Positions 27,801 through 37,454 are shown, counted from the stretch's first letter. The stretch is DNA of 64,000 nucleotides from Paenibacillus dakarensis (GCF_001373415.1 NZ_CDSE01000038.1:38274-102273), one strand, 5' to 3'. Notes: generated by a model not told the origin, from the sequence alone. Translations and numbers: made by a program.

Positions 27801-28313
27801 AAGCATTTGCCGCCGTTCACTGCCCTTTAATGATAAAAACTCGGCAAACTTCCCTTGCGGAAGTACAACTGCTCTCGTAAAATCGTCCATTTTCAGCCCG
27901 ATTTTCTCTTCTACACACCGAGTCACATCCGCAAGCTTGTCCGCAACAACGGTTTCACCTTCATCGGTTATTGCAATAAAACGGCTGATCGTATTGCTTA
28001 CTGAGAGCTCATTCACTCTCTTAAAACGCCGTTCAACCCTGTAGCGCTCGGGTCCTGCTGGAGCAGCCAGCTCAAAAGTAAACGAAACGGACAAGCTGTC
28101 TTCAGAATGATTCATAATCCCCTGAGTACCATTTACCGCCCGCTCAACTTTTCCGTACATGGCCAATGTAATCGCATCAAGAAGTGTCGATTTTCCGCTT
28201 CCCGTCGGCCCAAATATCCCGAACAATCCAGTTTCGCACAGTCTTTCAAAATCAATTTCCTGAGGCTCACGGTAGCTTTGAAGTCCGGCTAATTTCAGTA
28301 ATACAGGCTTCAT
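24864..28313 (-). CDS. sbcC: exonuclease subunit SbcC
   Basis: Large ATPase subunit (1149 aa) of the SbcCD (Rad50-Mre11-like) complex that opens hairpins and blocked DNA ends. Walker A GPTGSGKST lies at about residues 35-43. Long coiled coils flank the zinc hook ACPVCGSVHHP (CxxC near residue 538). The ABC signature LSGGETFLTSLSLALALS and Walker B FFLDEGFGTLD are close to the C-terminus. It starts as ATGA overlapping the end of sbcD and is the last gene of addB-addA-sbcD-sbcC. Confidence 0.97.
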   Translation of the reverse strand: MKPVLLKLAGLQSYREPQEIDFERLCETGLFGIFGPTGSGKSTLLDAITLAMYGKVERAVNGTQGIMNHSEDSLSVSFTFELAAPAGPERYRVERRFKRVNELSVSNTISRFIAITDEGETVVADKLADVTRCVEEKIGLKMDDFTRAVVLPQGKFAEFLSLKGSERRQMLQRLFHLERYGDQLALKLSRRVKDNEGALKSVEAEQQGLGNAGREAVDGAEKTLLEAAAHAEQSRRNLQAAAERSEAMSKIRELDLEQRQLRSKLEDLSSREEEIQNYERKLELGAAAKLLVPVLDSLRESVKTQMQLSDKAEQLSNQSNQLEKTAEDACKADDTAQAALSAEEPKLLQRTEQLEQAVVLQRERDVLRRELASLDEQRTSARKSLGELNGKLQKEQELLDRGQKRQEELQQSLKQLETRAQDRQLLHDAMHKRQSVLLAEEQAAKAEVECKDQLVKQQKAEAELTETLNIEKEAQQELAKLAHEVERFRHSASEAVKFADEGAVQAASILNAMNESLREQQLHALSISLADELRDGEACPVCGSVHHPSPAQSETISSESAKKQLERFRQGQEELQELRLLLRQQLNEISSLSIHGTVREQLDTSPVDTQDNSFSNVNAEAAAGLLNELYSDLPETKLEKLKEFVSSLSTIQINQAAALLQCREKEAMLQQRLSSIQQELAKRTASSENARAYAEQLGNKLAVVKENVRVLKQSWEESNLGFGLQDIELRFKEMQERDAKAETVKDGLERSVPFLEEKKKNVSSFENQARELEKQLIQWDAQHLGKQELLQEKEERLHAWIGDRSAEELLQECRQRLMAIKSTAERSREERRKAEEAKQQAIKEAAIAKQAADSAAGHAKAAEERWLKQLRESPFASEEGVIEAFITPEESEVYTNQVQAHREGQRECSLRLKDVELKLNGGKFNEQEWQKCKEMLDQYRQADESAIQFKARAERDLEDLRKRHVRFMELEEKRLTHVTEGERLTKLQSCLRGNAFVEYIAEEQLMQVSQSASQRLRFLTKQRYSLEVDSGGGFVIRDDANGGVRRPVSTLSGGETFLTSLSLALALSAQIQLRGQYPLEFFFLDEGFGTLDPELLDTVITSLEKLHNDQLTVGIISHVPELRARLARKLVVQPAGQAGGGSQIILETL

Positions 28314-29485
28314 TTCGTCACCTCTTCCGCTTCGTCTTCATCCACAAGTTCCAAAAAGAGATCGACCAGGCTGTCTTCCGGCTCTGCGCCACCGGTCTGA
28401 CGCTGGTAGAACTTGCGGAACAGATCCGGCAGCGGAATCCTTACACGTTCCATCTCCAGCTCCATTGCTTCCATTTCAGGATAGATTGGCCGAATATGAA
28501 CAATTCCATCATGACTCTTCCGGAGGCGGTGAATATCTGACAGTCCCATCGCTTCTGTTAACGAAACTTCAAGATCAATAAAAGCGCGGGGATCACGCCC
28601 CTCGTCCAGCCATCGGTACACCTCCTGAAGCCCGCCCTTTGCCTTCCAGCGTACCAGCGGACGACCGCAGTTTAGAAACAGTTCCTCGATGACAGGTGTG
28701 CCGCCGGGTGAAACATCCACCATCGTCACCGACTTTGCTTGGCCTGCTTCCGAGAAGCTGTAGGCCAGTGGCGATCCGCTGTATCGAATAATTCCCTCAC
28801 CCTTAACCACCTGTGGACGGTGAAGATGACCCAAAGCTGTATAGCTGGCGCCAACAGCAAGCGCTGATGGATCAACCGTATAAGCTCCGCCAACTTGAAT
28901 CGGCCGTTCAGATTCACACTCCAATCCGCCAAGCACATAAATATGGCTCATAGCCAGATTAACGGTCTTAGGGGAAAAATCACGTGCCATCATCTGCATC
29001 AGCTGTCCAACCCGTTCGCTATAGGCCCGGCGAAGCTCATCTTCACTGCCGCCATCTGAAGCAAGCAGCTCGTTCAGCCTTGCTTCAGACGGGTAGGGCA
29101 AAGCCGCTATTTTTGCAATTTCTCCTGTTCTGGAGGCTGTAACTGTAACAGCTTCTGTTACAGGCAGACCGATGAGCGTCATTCCGCGTTTGGCCACTAA
29201 TGGCGTCACAGAGGATACCCTCTCAGGCTGATCATGGTTACCGGCTATGACGACCAGTGGACGACCACCGTCTGTCAGCCGGGCGGCAGCATCGTAGAAG
29301 AGCTGCTCTGCCGCTGCTGGCGGATTGACGGAGTCATATACATCACCTGCCATTAAAATGAGATCCGCCTGCTGATCGTCAGCCATTCTTACGAGTTCAT
29401 CCAGGAAAGCCTCCTGCTCCGCCAAACGGCTCCGCCCTTCAAGCGTTCGCCCCAAGTGCCAGTCACCTGTATGCAAAATCCGCAT
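28310..29485 (-). CDS. sbcD: exonuclease subunit SbcD
   Basis: Mre11-like nuclease, about 391 aa. The calcineurin-type motifs are DWHLG (residues 8-12), AGDVYDS and GNHDQPERVS. MRILHTGDWHLG is the normal family N-terminus, so ATG 29485 is chosen. An in-frame ATG at 29506 with AAGGAG upstream is an alternative that would add seven residues (MEGEEGV). It sits 92 bp after addA and overlaps sbcC by four bases. Confidence 0.96.
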   Translation of the reverse strand: MRILHTGDWHLGRTLEGRSRLAEQEAFLDELVRMADDQQADLILMAGDVYDSVNPPAAAEQLFYDAAARLTDGGRPLVVIAGNHDQPERVSSVTPLVAKRGMTLIGLPVTEAVTVTASRTGEIAKIAALPYPSEARLNELLASDGGSEDELRRAYSERVGQLMQMMARDFSPKTVNLAMSHIYVLGGLECESERPIQVGGAYTVDPSALAVGASYTALGHLHRPQVVKGEGIIRYSGSPLAYSFSEAGQAKSVTMVDVSPGGTPVIEELFLNCGRPLVRWKAKGGLQEVYRWLDEGRDPRAFIDLEVSLTEAMGLSDIHRLRKSHDGIVHIRPIYPEMEAMELEMERVRIPLPDLFRKFYQRQTGGAEPEDSLVDLFLELVDEDEAEEVTK

Positions 29486-29577
29486 AACTCCTTCTTCTCC
29501 TTCCATACTACAAGTTGCTCCTTGAGACCATAATGGTTCCAAGGAGCATTGGATGTTCATTTATGCCAAGAATCAAG

Positions 29578-32500
29578 CTATAAGAGTACGGCTTGCCCGC
29601 TATCAAAGAAATAGAGCCATTGCTCGATGATCGGCTCGCTAAGAATATCCTCCAGCGCCTTGCTGTACAGCTCTAACTGGAAGCGATACTGTTCGGTTAA
29701 CCGTTCAATACCTCCGCGGTGCTCCAGTACACGATCTGTTTTATAGTCCAGTAATACCAATTGTCCTTCATGCCGAAACAGACAGTCTACAACCCCTTGA
29801 ATCAATACAATCTCATCCTTAAGCAATTGACCACCCTTATCGAGGGAATCTCCTGCCTTCTCGGAAGTACCGAGAAAGGATAAGTTCTTATAAGCTTCTG
29901 CAGCAGAAAGGCCATAGGAGAAAGGCATCTCGCGCCAAACCTGCTGTGCCTCAATTAGTTTCAATCCAACAGGGGATTGGAAGAGACCTGATATTTCTTC
30001 CGGTTTTACAGCCTCAGCCTGCGTCCTTGTAATCGTCTCATTGTCAATAAGAATGGATATGGTGTGCTCGATTACTGCAAGATCCGTTCTGCGGTCAAGC
30101 GGTAAGTGCTGCATGATCGTGTGATATACAGTTCCTCGTTCTGTCGGAGACAGCGCATGCTCCTCCATAAATTTAGGTCTCCGCAAATGAAACGTAAATT
30201 GGCCGCTCGCCCACGGTTTCTCTTCTTGTTCCTTACGAACTGCAGCCTCCTCAATCAAGTCTAGTGAAGGCTGATCTTGCATAGCCAGAAGTTTTTTCAT
30301 CTCGGATACAGAGGTTTTCGCAGATATTCCGCTCACCGCCTGATAAGGGTATGACCAGTTAAGTCGATGATAAATATCTTGTCTCATCTCCTGAATACTT
30401 CCCTCGCCGTTCCAGCCGATGTCGGTAACCGGATCAAGCTTTCGCAGTGCCGATTCCTTATCCGTTCTATCGCTCTCATCTTTTCCCTCTTCCGTTTGAA
30501 CAAGTGCCGTCCCAGCTATGGAATCGGAAGTATTCACTCTGATAATCCAGCTCGTGCTGTCTGTAGAAAGAGCCTTATGCTCAAGTGGCTCAAGGCCTGC
30601 AGCCTCCCTCAATACAGCCGCAGACGGATGACGAATAATCGCAGGTCCGATCCAATCGAGGTAACTTCGTCCGCGTGCAAGCAGATAATCCGGAAGGAGC
30701 AGTTCAAGCACATGATCTGCCTGTGACCAGGCGGTTATTTTTTTGGGGAGATCCTTCACGGTTCCCACAAGCACCAGTTTCTCCTTAGGTCTCGTAAGCG
30801 CAACGTAGAGAACGCGCATCTCTTCAGCCAGCAGTTCCAGCTGAGATCGGCGGCGGATCGCAAGATTCGGCAGAGTTGGATAACTGACCCGAAGCTTCTC
30901 ATCCACATATTTCGGACCGAAGCCGAGTTCTTTATGCATCAAGAAGGGAGCGTTCAGGTCCTGCTGGTTAAAGTTTTTGGAGATACCGGCAACAAAAACA
31001 ACTGGAAACTCCAGTCCTTTACTCTTATGAATGGTCATCAGACGCACGGCATTCCCCTGGCTCTCCGCAGCGCTCGCAGCTCCCAAATCTCCCCCATTAT
31101 CACGCAAACGGGAGATAAAGGTCAGAAAGCGGAACAAGCCTCTGGATGAGGTATCCTGTTCATACTGTACAGCTCTGTCATACAGCGCTGTTAAGTTCCC
31201 TCTGCGCTGTGTACCTCCCGGAAGACCGCCGACCCAGTCCAAATAGCCTGTCTCACTGTAAATCCGCCATATCAGGTCACTTAAGCTTCCTTGGCGCGCA
31301 TCTTTACGCCAGCTTTGCAGTCTTCTCATAAATTTGTTCAGCTTATCGAACAGTTCCTTGGAAATCGCAGGCTCAGTCCCCTGTGTCCGATGCGGATAAG
31401 CTGTTCTCAAGGACCCGCGTAAATCTGAGAAGTCGGCCAATCCTGCCGCTGTCTCAGCGATCCCGGGCGTTTCAAATCCCTCGAGCCATCGACCGGCATT
31501 CAATCCTGTTTCATTATGAAGAAGGCCTGGATCATATAAAGCAATCGCTTCACAAAGTGCATCGTAATAAGCTCCCGATGCGCAGAGACGAACCTGAGCA
31601 AGCTCCTCTTCTGACAGCCCAACCATAGGAGACCTAAGGACAGAAGCAAGCGGAATGTCCTGCCGCGGATTGTCGATGACCTGCAGTAAGGAAAGGACAA
31701 TTTCAACCTCAATCGCTTGAAAATACCCCTTGCTCTGTTCACCGAACGAAGGAATTCCTTCCTGGCGGAGCTCCTCCATAATCAAAGGAGCCCACACCAT
31801 AGCTGAACGAAGCAGAATCACCATATCCCCGTATTGTACCGGCCGCATTGATTTCAAAGATTTATCATAAATCATAAGCGGTTTGCCGTTCTCCCCCGTC
31901 ATTTCCCGAATCCGTCGAGCGATAGCGCGAGCTTCCAGCTGTGCGGTTTCCATTTCAACCCGTTCCGCTTCTGGAGAGTAACTGCCCGTTTCACTTCCGT
32001 CCTCTTCTGTAATCACCTCAGCCTCAGAGCCAAGACGCTCAATCAAGAGCAGCTCGGGGGTATACGGATTATTCAGGTTTGAACCTGTTGTTTCCTCCTC
32101 TGCCATGCATTCATTATCCGCTGTATTCTCCGGAAAAGAAGCACCACATACAAGCTCGGCCCGCTGATCATATGCAATTTCAGCCACCGATTCATTCATG
32201 ATCTGTCTAAACAGCATATTTACAGCGTCCACAACTTCCATGCGGCTTCTGAAATTTCGTGCCAAATCAATCCGTACTCCAGAAGAACTTAGGAGTTCCG
32301 GGCTTCCGGGAGCATTTTTCTCATCGGCTTCAGTCCCGTAGTTCTTGTATTTATCCAAAAATAATCCGGGTTCGGCCAATCGGAAACGGTAAATGCTCTG
32401 CTTCACATCTCCCACCATAAACCGGTTGCCCGGCGATTCCCTCGAAATCAGCCGGACAATATCCTCCTGAACACTATTGGTATCCTGATATTCATCAAGC

Positions 32501-33735
32501 AGCACTTCATCAAACTGCTGGCGATATTCAAGGGCTGCATCCGAAGGCATAAGCTGACCTGGTTCGGAGTCGGGATGCCTCAAAATTTGAAGACAATAAT
32601 GCTCCAGATCATTAAAATCCACTGTGCTTTTGGCTGCTTTGGCCGCGCGGTATCGATCTGCAAACGTAATAACCGTCTCCACCAGCTCATTCATAAGTGG
32701 AGCCGCTGTTTGGAGTTCTTTCAAAAATTCAGATGCAGGGCGGCCAAACAGAGCTGTTTTCAACTCATTTAATGTCTTTTTCACGGCGTCCCGCAGCTCT
32801 TTAACACGCTCTTGCAGCTCAGGCAGCACGTCATCCTTACGAACTGATTTCAGTTTACCGAAGGTAACATCCCGAAACACCTCATACAGTTGTTCCCACG
32901 GTTTGCTGTCCACAGCTTCAAGCAGTGAAACAACCAAAGCTTTGTCCTCATCAATATTGACTGCATAGGGAGCAGGTCCTCCCGGCTGCAGGGCAACAGA
33001 TCGCGCCTGTTCGAGCAAGCCAAGCGCTCCTGCAAGCGCCAGCTTGGCATCAGCCAGAATGCTTCGTACCCAAGCCGTTTCCCCAAGAGCGGCAGTATCC
33101 GTCACCTGAAATTCGGCTGCCATATCACGGAGCCACCGATCCGGCCAGGGATGGCTGCGGGAGAAGCTATAGAGCCGCTGTACAAGACGATACAATGCAT
33201 CATCACTTCTCTCACCACTAAACCAGTCTGCGAGCTGCAGGAATAATCCGCCCTGCTCGGCATCACCGTACTTCTCCTCAAACAGCTCCTCCAGGATGTC
33301 CTGCCGCATCAACTCAGCTTCATTCTCATTTAATATCCGGAAACCTGGATCAAGAGGAATCAGCTGATAGTAACGTCTTATCACTTCCATGCAAAAAGAA
33401 TGAAGCGTTGTGATCGACGCCCGTCCAAGCAGTGCAAGCTGTCTGCGGAGATACTCATTATCCTGATCCTTGTCCAGCTCCTTATCCAGTGCTTCCCGTA
33501 TGCGTTCACGCATCTCTGCGGCAGCGGCTTTTGTGAATGTTGCAACAAGGAGACGATCCACGCTAAAGCCAGCGCTCTCATCCGATATTCTTCGGATTAT
33601 ACGCTCAACCAGCACGGCGGTTTTACCGGAACCTGCGGCAGCTGCAACCAAAATATCGTCTCCGCTAAGAGCTATCGCTTTCCATTGATCATCGCTCCAC
33701 ATGCTGCCTTCTGGTTTAGTCATGATTCCGTTCAC
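29578..33735 (-). CDS. addA: ATP-dependent helicase/nuclease subunit A (AddA)
   Basis: UvrD-family 3'-5' helicase fused to a RecB-like nuclease, 1385 aa, half of the AddAB complex that resects double-strand breaks up to Chi. Walker A AAAAGSGKTAVLVERI lies at residues 32-47; LLDEYQDTN is helicase motif II; the nuclease motif LLDYKTD is near the C-terminus. The start is GTG 33735 with GGAGAG seven bases upstream, inside the end of addB; ATG 33723 is too far from that site. This codon arrangement implies coupled translation of the two subunits. Confidence 0.97.
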   Translation of the reverse strand: MNGIMTKPEGSMWSDDQWKAIALSGDDILVAAAAGSGKTAVLVERIIRRISDESAGFSVDRLLVATFTKAAAAEMRERIREALDKELDKDQDNEYLRRQLALLGRASITTLHSFCMEVIRRYYQLIPLDPGFRILNENEAELMRQDILEELFEEKYGDAEQGGLFLQLADWFSGERSDDALYRLVQRLYSFSRSHPWPDRWLRDMAAEFQVTDTAALGETAWVRSILADAKLALAGALGLLEQARSVALQPGGPAPYAVNIDEDKALVVSLLEAVDSKPWEQLYEVFRDVTFGKLKSVRKDDVLPELQERVKELRDAVKKTLNELKTALFGRPASEFLKELQTAAPLMNELVETVITFADRYRAAKAAKSTVDFNDLEHYCLQILRHPDSEPGQLMPSDAALEYRQQFDEVLLDEYQDTNSVQEDIVRLISRESPGNRFMVGDVKQSIYRFRLAEPGLFLDKYKNYGTEADEKNAPGSPELLSSSGVRIDLARNFRSRMEVVDAVNMLFRQIMNESVAEIAYDQRAELVCGASFPENTADNECMAEEETTGSNLNNPYTPELLLIERLGSEAEVITEEDGSETGSYSPEAERVEMETAQLEARAIARRIREMTGENGKPLMIYDKSLKSMRPVQYGDMVILLRSAMVWAPLIMEELRQEGIPSFGEQSKGYFQAIEVEIVLSLLQVIDNPRQDIPLASVLRSPMVGLSEEELAQVRLCASGAYYDALCEAIALYDPGLLHNETGLNAGRWLEGFETPGIAETAAGLADFSDLRGSLRTAYPHRTQGTEPAISKELFDKLNKFMRRLQSWRKDARQGSLSDLIWRIYSETGYLDWVGGLPGGTQRRGNLTALYDRAVQYEQDTSSRGLFRFLTFISRLRDNGGDLGAASAAESQGNAVRLMTIHKSKGLEFPVVFVAGISKNFNQQDLNAPFLMHKELGFGPKYVDEKLRVSYPTLPNLAIRRRSQLELLAEEMRVLYVALTRPKEKLVLVGTVKDLPKKITAWSQADHVLELLLPDYLLARGRSYLDWIGPAIIRHPSAAVLREAAGLEPLEHKALSTDSTSWIIRVNTSDSIAGTALVQTEEGKDESDRTDKESALRKLDPVTDIGWNGEGSIQEMRQDIYHRLNWSYPYQAVSGISAKTSVSEMKKLLAMQDQPSLDLIEEAAVRKEQEEKPWASGQFTFHLRRPKFMEEHALSPTERGTVYHTIMQHLPLDRRTDLAVIEHTISILIDNETITRTQAEAVKPEEISGLFQSPVGLKLIEAQQVWREMPFSYGLSAAEAYKNLSFLGTSEKAGDSLDKGGQLLKDEIVLIQGVVDCLFRHEGQLVLLDYKTDRVLEHRGGIERLTEQYRFQLELYSKALEDILSEPIIEQWLYFFDSGQAVLL

Positions 33736-36700
33736 CGTTGTTCTCTCCTTTCATCTGTTCAAGCAGATCCCACACCTGCGCTCTACCCGGCTTACCTAAA
33801 AGCTGATAGTGATTACCTTCCATGGATTCATCGAACTGACAAACCGACCGATATGAGCAGTGGGTACAAGCCGTCTCTTGCCCGATCCGGTAAGGCTCGA
33901 TAGCTACTTCTCCGCCGGTTATCCGTGAGCCGATCTGTACAATATTCTCTCTTACAGCTCTCAGAAGTGTCTTCCATTGATCCGGCGTGGCCACAGCTGC
34001 GCTGCTGTAAAAACTCCCATCTGCCTTAACCGCAACAGGAAGAATGGCCGAATGGCCTTTTTCCAGCGAAGAATCCATCAAGGAGACAGCTTCACGGTCA
34101 GCGAGCAGCAGACCTTTCATTTTGAATCGTTTCAGCAGCTCCTCTGCTGCCTGATCCGCATTCATCCCGTTCGGGGACTGAAGCACCGGATCATGCACAT
34201 GAAAATATAAAGTGCCTGCAGGTTCGGCTGACTCGCCAAGCCAATCTTCAGCAAATGTAAGCAGCACGTCCAAATAAGTAAGCATCTGCAGCGACAATCC
34301 GTAATAAACCTCGTGTAATTTCAAATCCTTCTGGCTTGATTTATAATCAATAACCCGCAGTAAAATCCCGTTCTCACCACGCGCCATATCCACCCGGTCA
34401 ATACGGCCTACCACCTCCATGGTTACCCCACCCGGAAGCTCGAATACAAGCGGCGGAATCGGCTTATCAGGCCCGAAATCCAGCTCAAGGCCGACAGGCT
34501 CGAAGCTTCCCCGGCGAGATTGCTCACCTAATATAACAGAAGCCCGGCCGACGATATTTTTAAGTTTGCGGGATATATATCCGTATCTTTTGGAACTAAG
34601 CAATATCTCTCCTTGCAGAAGCGGTACAAGCCGGTCTACAGAAGCCTCCGCTTCCCGGAGACATTCATCCGCGCTGAGATCGCCCCAGCTCCGGTGCTGC
34701 TCCTTAAATCTTGCAGCCATGTCGGTTAGCGAAGCATGAAACAGCTGCCCGATATCTGGAGCCTGAAGCCGGTAAAGCTGACGTTCCCGCAGCTTCAGTC
34801 CATGGGACGCAAAATGCGAGAAAGGACAAGCTACAAAACGCTCCATCCGCGATACGCTTGTCCGGAGCTTACCGCCATATAAACGCCGGCTTGTCTCATT
34901 GCGAAGCCCCTTGGTTTCATTACGGTATGAGAGCGAGGACAACATATTACCAAGGTGACCTCTCCATTCTTCATTCCTTGCAAACCAATTGTATACTTCC
35001 CACCATAATGGCGGCAGGCTTTCCCCATTCCTCCAGTCACGAAGTCTGGCAACGAGAAAAGCAAGCGATTTTCCGCTTCCGGCTACGAATCGTCCCTGTT
35101 CCTCATGTGACTGCTCTCCATGAGGCTGAGCTAACAGCACCTGCTCCTTCAACTGGAACATACTCTTCAAATGCCTGATGACCTCAGAAGGAAGAAGAGT
35201 CTTGCCTTCATGATCTGCCGCCGGGTAACTGACCCACAGCTGATGACTGGCGCTGGTTAGAGCGATGTAAATTAGAAAACGTTCATCCAGGATTCTTCTT
35301 GAAATATTAGGAGCCAGCTCCATTCCTGAGTCCTCAAGCGTGACCCGCTCCTGTTCTGTCAATATTCCGTCATCCTGAAACTGGGCTGGTACAACCCCGT
35401 CATTCACGCCAAGTAAGAAGACGTATTTGACGCCCCCTGAGCGAGTATGATCCATGCTGCCCACCAGCACCTGGTCAAGTGAAGGGGGAACAAGCGACAT
35501 TTTGAGCTCCGTTAGCCCCGTATCCAATATACCTGTAAATATTTCCGTGCTTAGCTTCTCGCTTCCCATCATTTCAACAACCTGATCCAGCAGATCCAGG
35601 ATTGCCCCCCAGATTTGCCGATGCTCTCTTGCTTCTTCAGGTTTGCCTTCCTCAAGTGATGAGCGGCTCATCAGCTCAAGCTTTTCCGGAACATGAGCCT
35701 CCTGGAGAAGCTTGTAAATCGCTGTGCATTTATCAAGTGCTGTTGTGCTCTTTTTCATCCTTTTCTCAAAAGCATACAGCGGACCGGTAATAGCGGACCG
35801 GCACGCCTCAATGCGACTCAGACCTTTAGCCTGGCGGTTCTCCTCTCCCCCTGCAGCATCTTCCAGTGAGAGACTCGGGATTCCCCTCCAGGGGCGGCCA
35901 TCTGTCCAGCGCGACCCATGAATACCGGAAGCCAGTACGTGGTTCTCTAGGGCATCCATATCTTCTCGGGACAACGAGCCGTCCAGCGGAAGCAGGAGAT
36001 CTGTTTTTACACAGCGGAATACATCCTCATACCGCCAGCGCCGATAGACTACATCTAGTGCTGAACGAATGAATTCTACAAGCGGGTGATGAAGCTCACT
36101 TCGCTTCTGGTCCAGGAAGAAAGGTACGTTATATTCCCGGAACAACGGTCCGATTAAAGACTCATAATCTCCCAGATTACGAGCAAACACAGCCATCTCC
36201 CGATATCTTGCTCCTTCCTCCCGCGATAATCTGAGCATCTCGCGAAGTGCGCCCTCCACCTCTGCACGGCGGTTAGCGGCAGCATATATAGACAAGCCCG
36301 AGGCGGATTCAGCCTCATCGCTGTCCGATTGCTTCCATCTTATTTTTCTGTCATAACCCCGTTCCAGATGTGCCAGCTGAGCGCAATTCTTAAATCGTGG
36401 CAGCCGATCTGGTTGAAGCAGTGTATATGTTGTCTCAGCGCCAAGTTCCTCTGCCACACCTTGAAGCTTAATATAAGTCACCGCTGTAGGATGGAATAAA
36501 TCCAGCTCATGCGGAACCATGCCGTTCATATACGGCTTGTCTAATGTCAGTGCTGTCGTTACGGACGAGGCATGCTGTATCAATTCCCTAAGCACGATAT
36601 ACTCCTGCGGAGTAAAACCATGAAAACCATCAATCCAAATCTCTGCGTTACAAATATACGAAGAACGGCTAATCCCTTCGGCAAGAGTAACCAGTGTATC

Positions 36701-37249
36701 TTCTTCATCCATATAAAGCGGGGATAACTCGTGCTCAAAATCCCGGTACAGCGTTAATACATCTTCCAGCTTCCGTCTGAGCATTGGGGGGCTGCCTGAC
36801 TCGCCTATCAAATGTGCAAGCTGGTCTTCAACACAGGTAGAATCAATGCAGTATCGTTTCATCTCGGTATATAAATCACTGAGCTTGCCTACAAAACCAA
36901 GCTGATCTCCGGAAGCACCGAACAATTTGAGTTCATCTTTGCGCCGCTGAATGATCTTATATAGCAGCATACGCTTGCCTTCCTCGCTAATTGGAATCTT
37001 GGCAGCTCCGCCTGTTTCCTGCATGACACGATAGGCCAGACGGCGAAAGCTCAATACCTGAGCCCGAAGGCTTCCCTTAATAACCCCTGAGTTTACCAGT
37101 CTGTTCTCCGTCTGAAAGGAGGCTTGCTCCGGCACAATTAGGATGATTGGATTACCTTGTGGATCCTCCTTCAGCCGTTTCGTAATTTCTTCAAATATGG
37201 CGGTGCTCTTTCCGCTTCCCGAACGCCCGATGACAAAATGCAGCGACAT
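33716..37249 (-). CDS. addB: ATP-dependent helicase/nuclease subunit B (AddB)
   Basis: Second AddAB subunit, about 1177 aa, with an inactive helicase fold and a nuclease domain. P-loop GRSGSGKS lies near residues 8-15; the nuclease motif VIDYKSS is in the C-terminal third. The four-cysteine iron-sulfur staple is complete: FVACPFSHF (about residue 805) plus CTHCSYRSVC near the C-terminus. ATG 37249 has GGAGG six bases upstream; the 16 residues above it are not family-like. It is the first gene of the repair operon. Confidence 0.97.
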   Translation of the reverse strand: MSLHFVIGRSGSGKSTAIFEEITKRLKEDPQGNPIILIVPEQASFQTENRLVNSGVIKGSLRAQVLSFRRLAYRVMQETGGAAKIPISEEGKRMLLYKIIQRRKDELKLFGASGDQLGFVGKLSDLYTEMKRYCIDSTCVEDQLAHLIGESGSPPMLRRKLEDVLTLYRDFEHELSPLYMDEEDTLVTLAEGISRSSYICNAEIWIDGFHGFTPQEYIVLRELIQHASSVTTALTLDKPYMNGMVPHELDLFHPTAVTYIKLQGVAEELGAETTYTLLQPDRLPRFKNCAQLAHLERGYDRKIRWKQSDSDEAESASGLSIYAAANRRAEVEGALREMLRLSREEGARYREMAVFARNLGDYESLIGPLFREYNVPFFLDQKRSELHHPLVEFIRSALDVVYRRWRYEDVFRCVKTDLLLPLDGSLSREDMDALENHVLASGIHGSRWTDGRPWRGIPSLSLEDAAGGEENRQAKGLSRIEACRSAITGPLYAFEKRMKKSTTALDKCTAIYKLLQEAHVPEKLELMSRSSLEEGKPEEAREHRQIWGAILDLLDQVVEMMGSEKLSTEIFTGILDTGLTELKMSLVPPSLDQVLVGSMDHTRSGGVKYVFLLGVNDGVVPAQFQDDGILTEQERVTLEDSGMELAPNISRRILDERFLIYIALTSASHQLWVSYPAADHEGKTLLPSEVIRHLKSMFQLKEQVLLAQPHGEQSHEEQGRFVAGSGKSLAFLVARLRDWRNGESLPPLWWEVYNWFARNEEWRGHLGNMLSSLSYRNETKGLRNETSRRLYGGKLRTSVSRMERFVACPFSHFASHGLKLRERQLYRLQAPDIGQLFHASLTDMAARFKEQHRSWGDLSADECLREAEASVDRLVPLLQGEILLSSKRYGYISRKLKNIVGRASVILGEQSRRGSFEPVGLELDFGPDKPIPPLVFELPGGVTMEVVGRIDRVDMARGENGILLRVIDYKSSQKDLKLHEVYYGLSLQMLTYLDVLLTFAEDWLGESAEPAGTLYFHVHDPVLQSPNGMNADQAAEELLKRFKMKGLLLADREAVSLMDSSLEKGHSAILPVAVKADGSFYSSAAVATPDQWKTLLRAVRENIVQIGSRITGGEVAIEPYRIGQETACTHCSYRSVCQFDESMEGNHYQLLGKPGRAQVWDLLEQMKGENNGERNHD

Positions 37250-37334
37250 CTTATACCTCCTCAGCCCTCTAGCCTGAATTTCGATAAATGTAAACATCTA
37301 TATCAAAAGTTAAAGTCGAATAATTAACTGTGAA

Positions 37335-37392
37335 TTACAAGACGGTATCTTGTAAGTATAGCATAATTGCTTGGCTATGGAACATACGTTTG
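37335..37392 (-). promoter_or_regulatory. addB promoter with LexA-like box and start-site palindrome
   Basis: Minus strand: extended -10 TGCTATACT (37355-37363). Upstream, CAAACGTATGTTCC (37379-37392) matches the Gram-positive LexA/DinR consensus CGAACRNRYGTTYC at all fixed positions but one and overlaps the -35 position (37378-37383, poor GTTCCA). Directly downstream of the -10 lies a perfect palindrome TTACAAGA-N5-TCTTGTAA (37335-37355) covering the expected start site. Confidence 0.6.
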
Positions 37393-37454
37393 GATTGCAT
37401 TGCCATAAGAAACACATATAAGAAATCCCTGTTCAGCAGTATGTAAGTATACGA

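Noticed and set aside
27296..27880. 194-codon plus-strand frame opposite sbcC
   Set aside because: Mirror of the coiled-coil codons of SbcC; no start signals.
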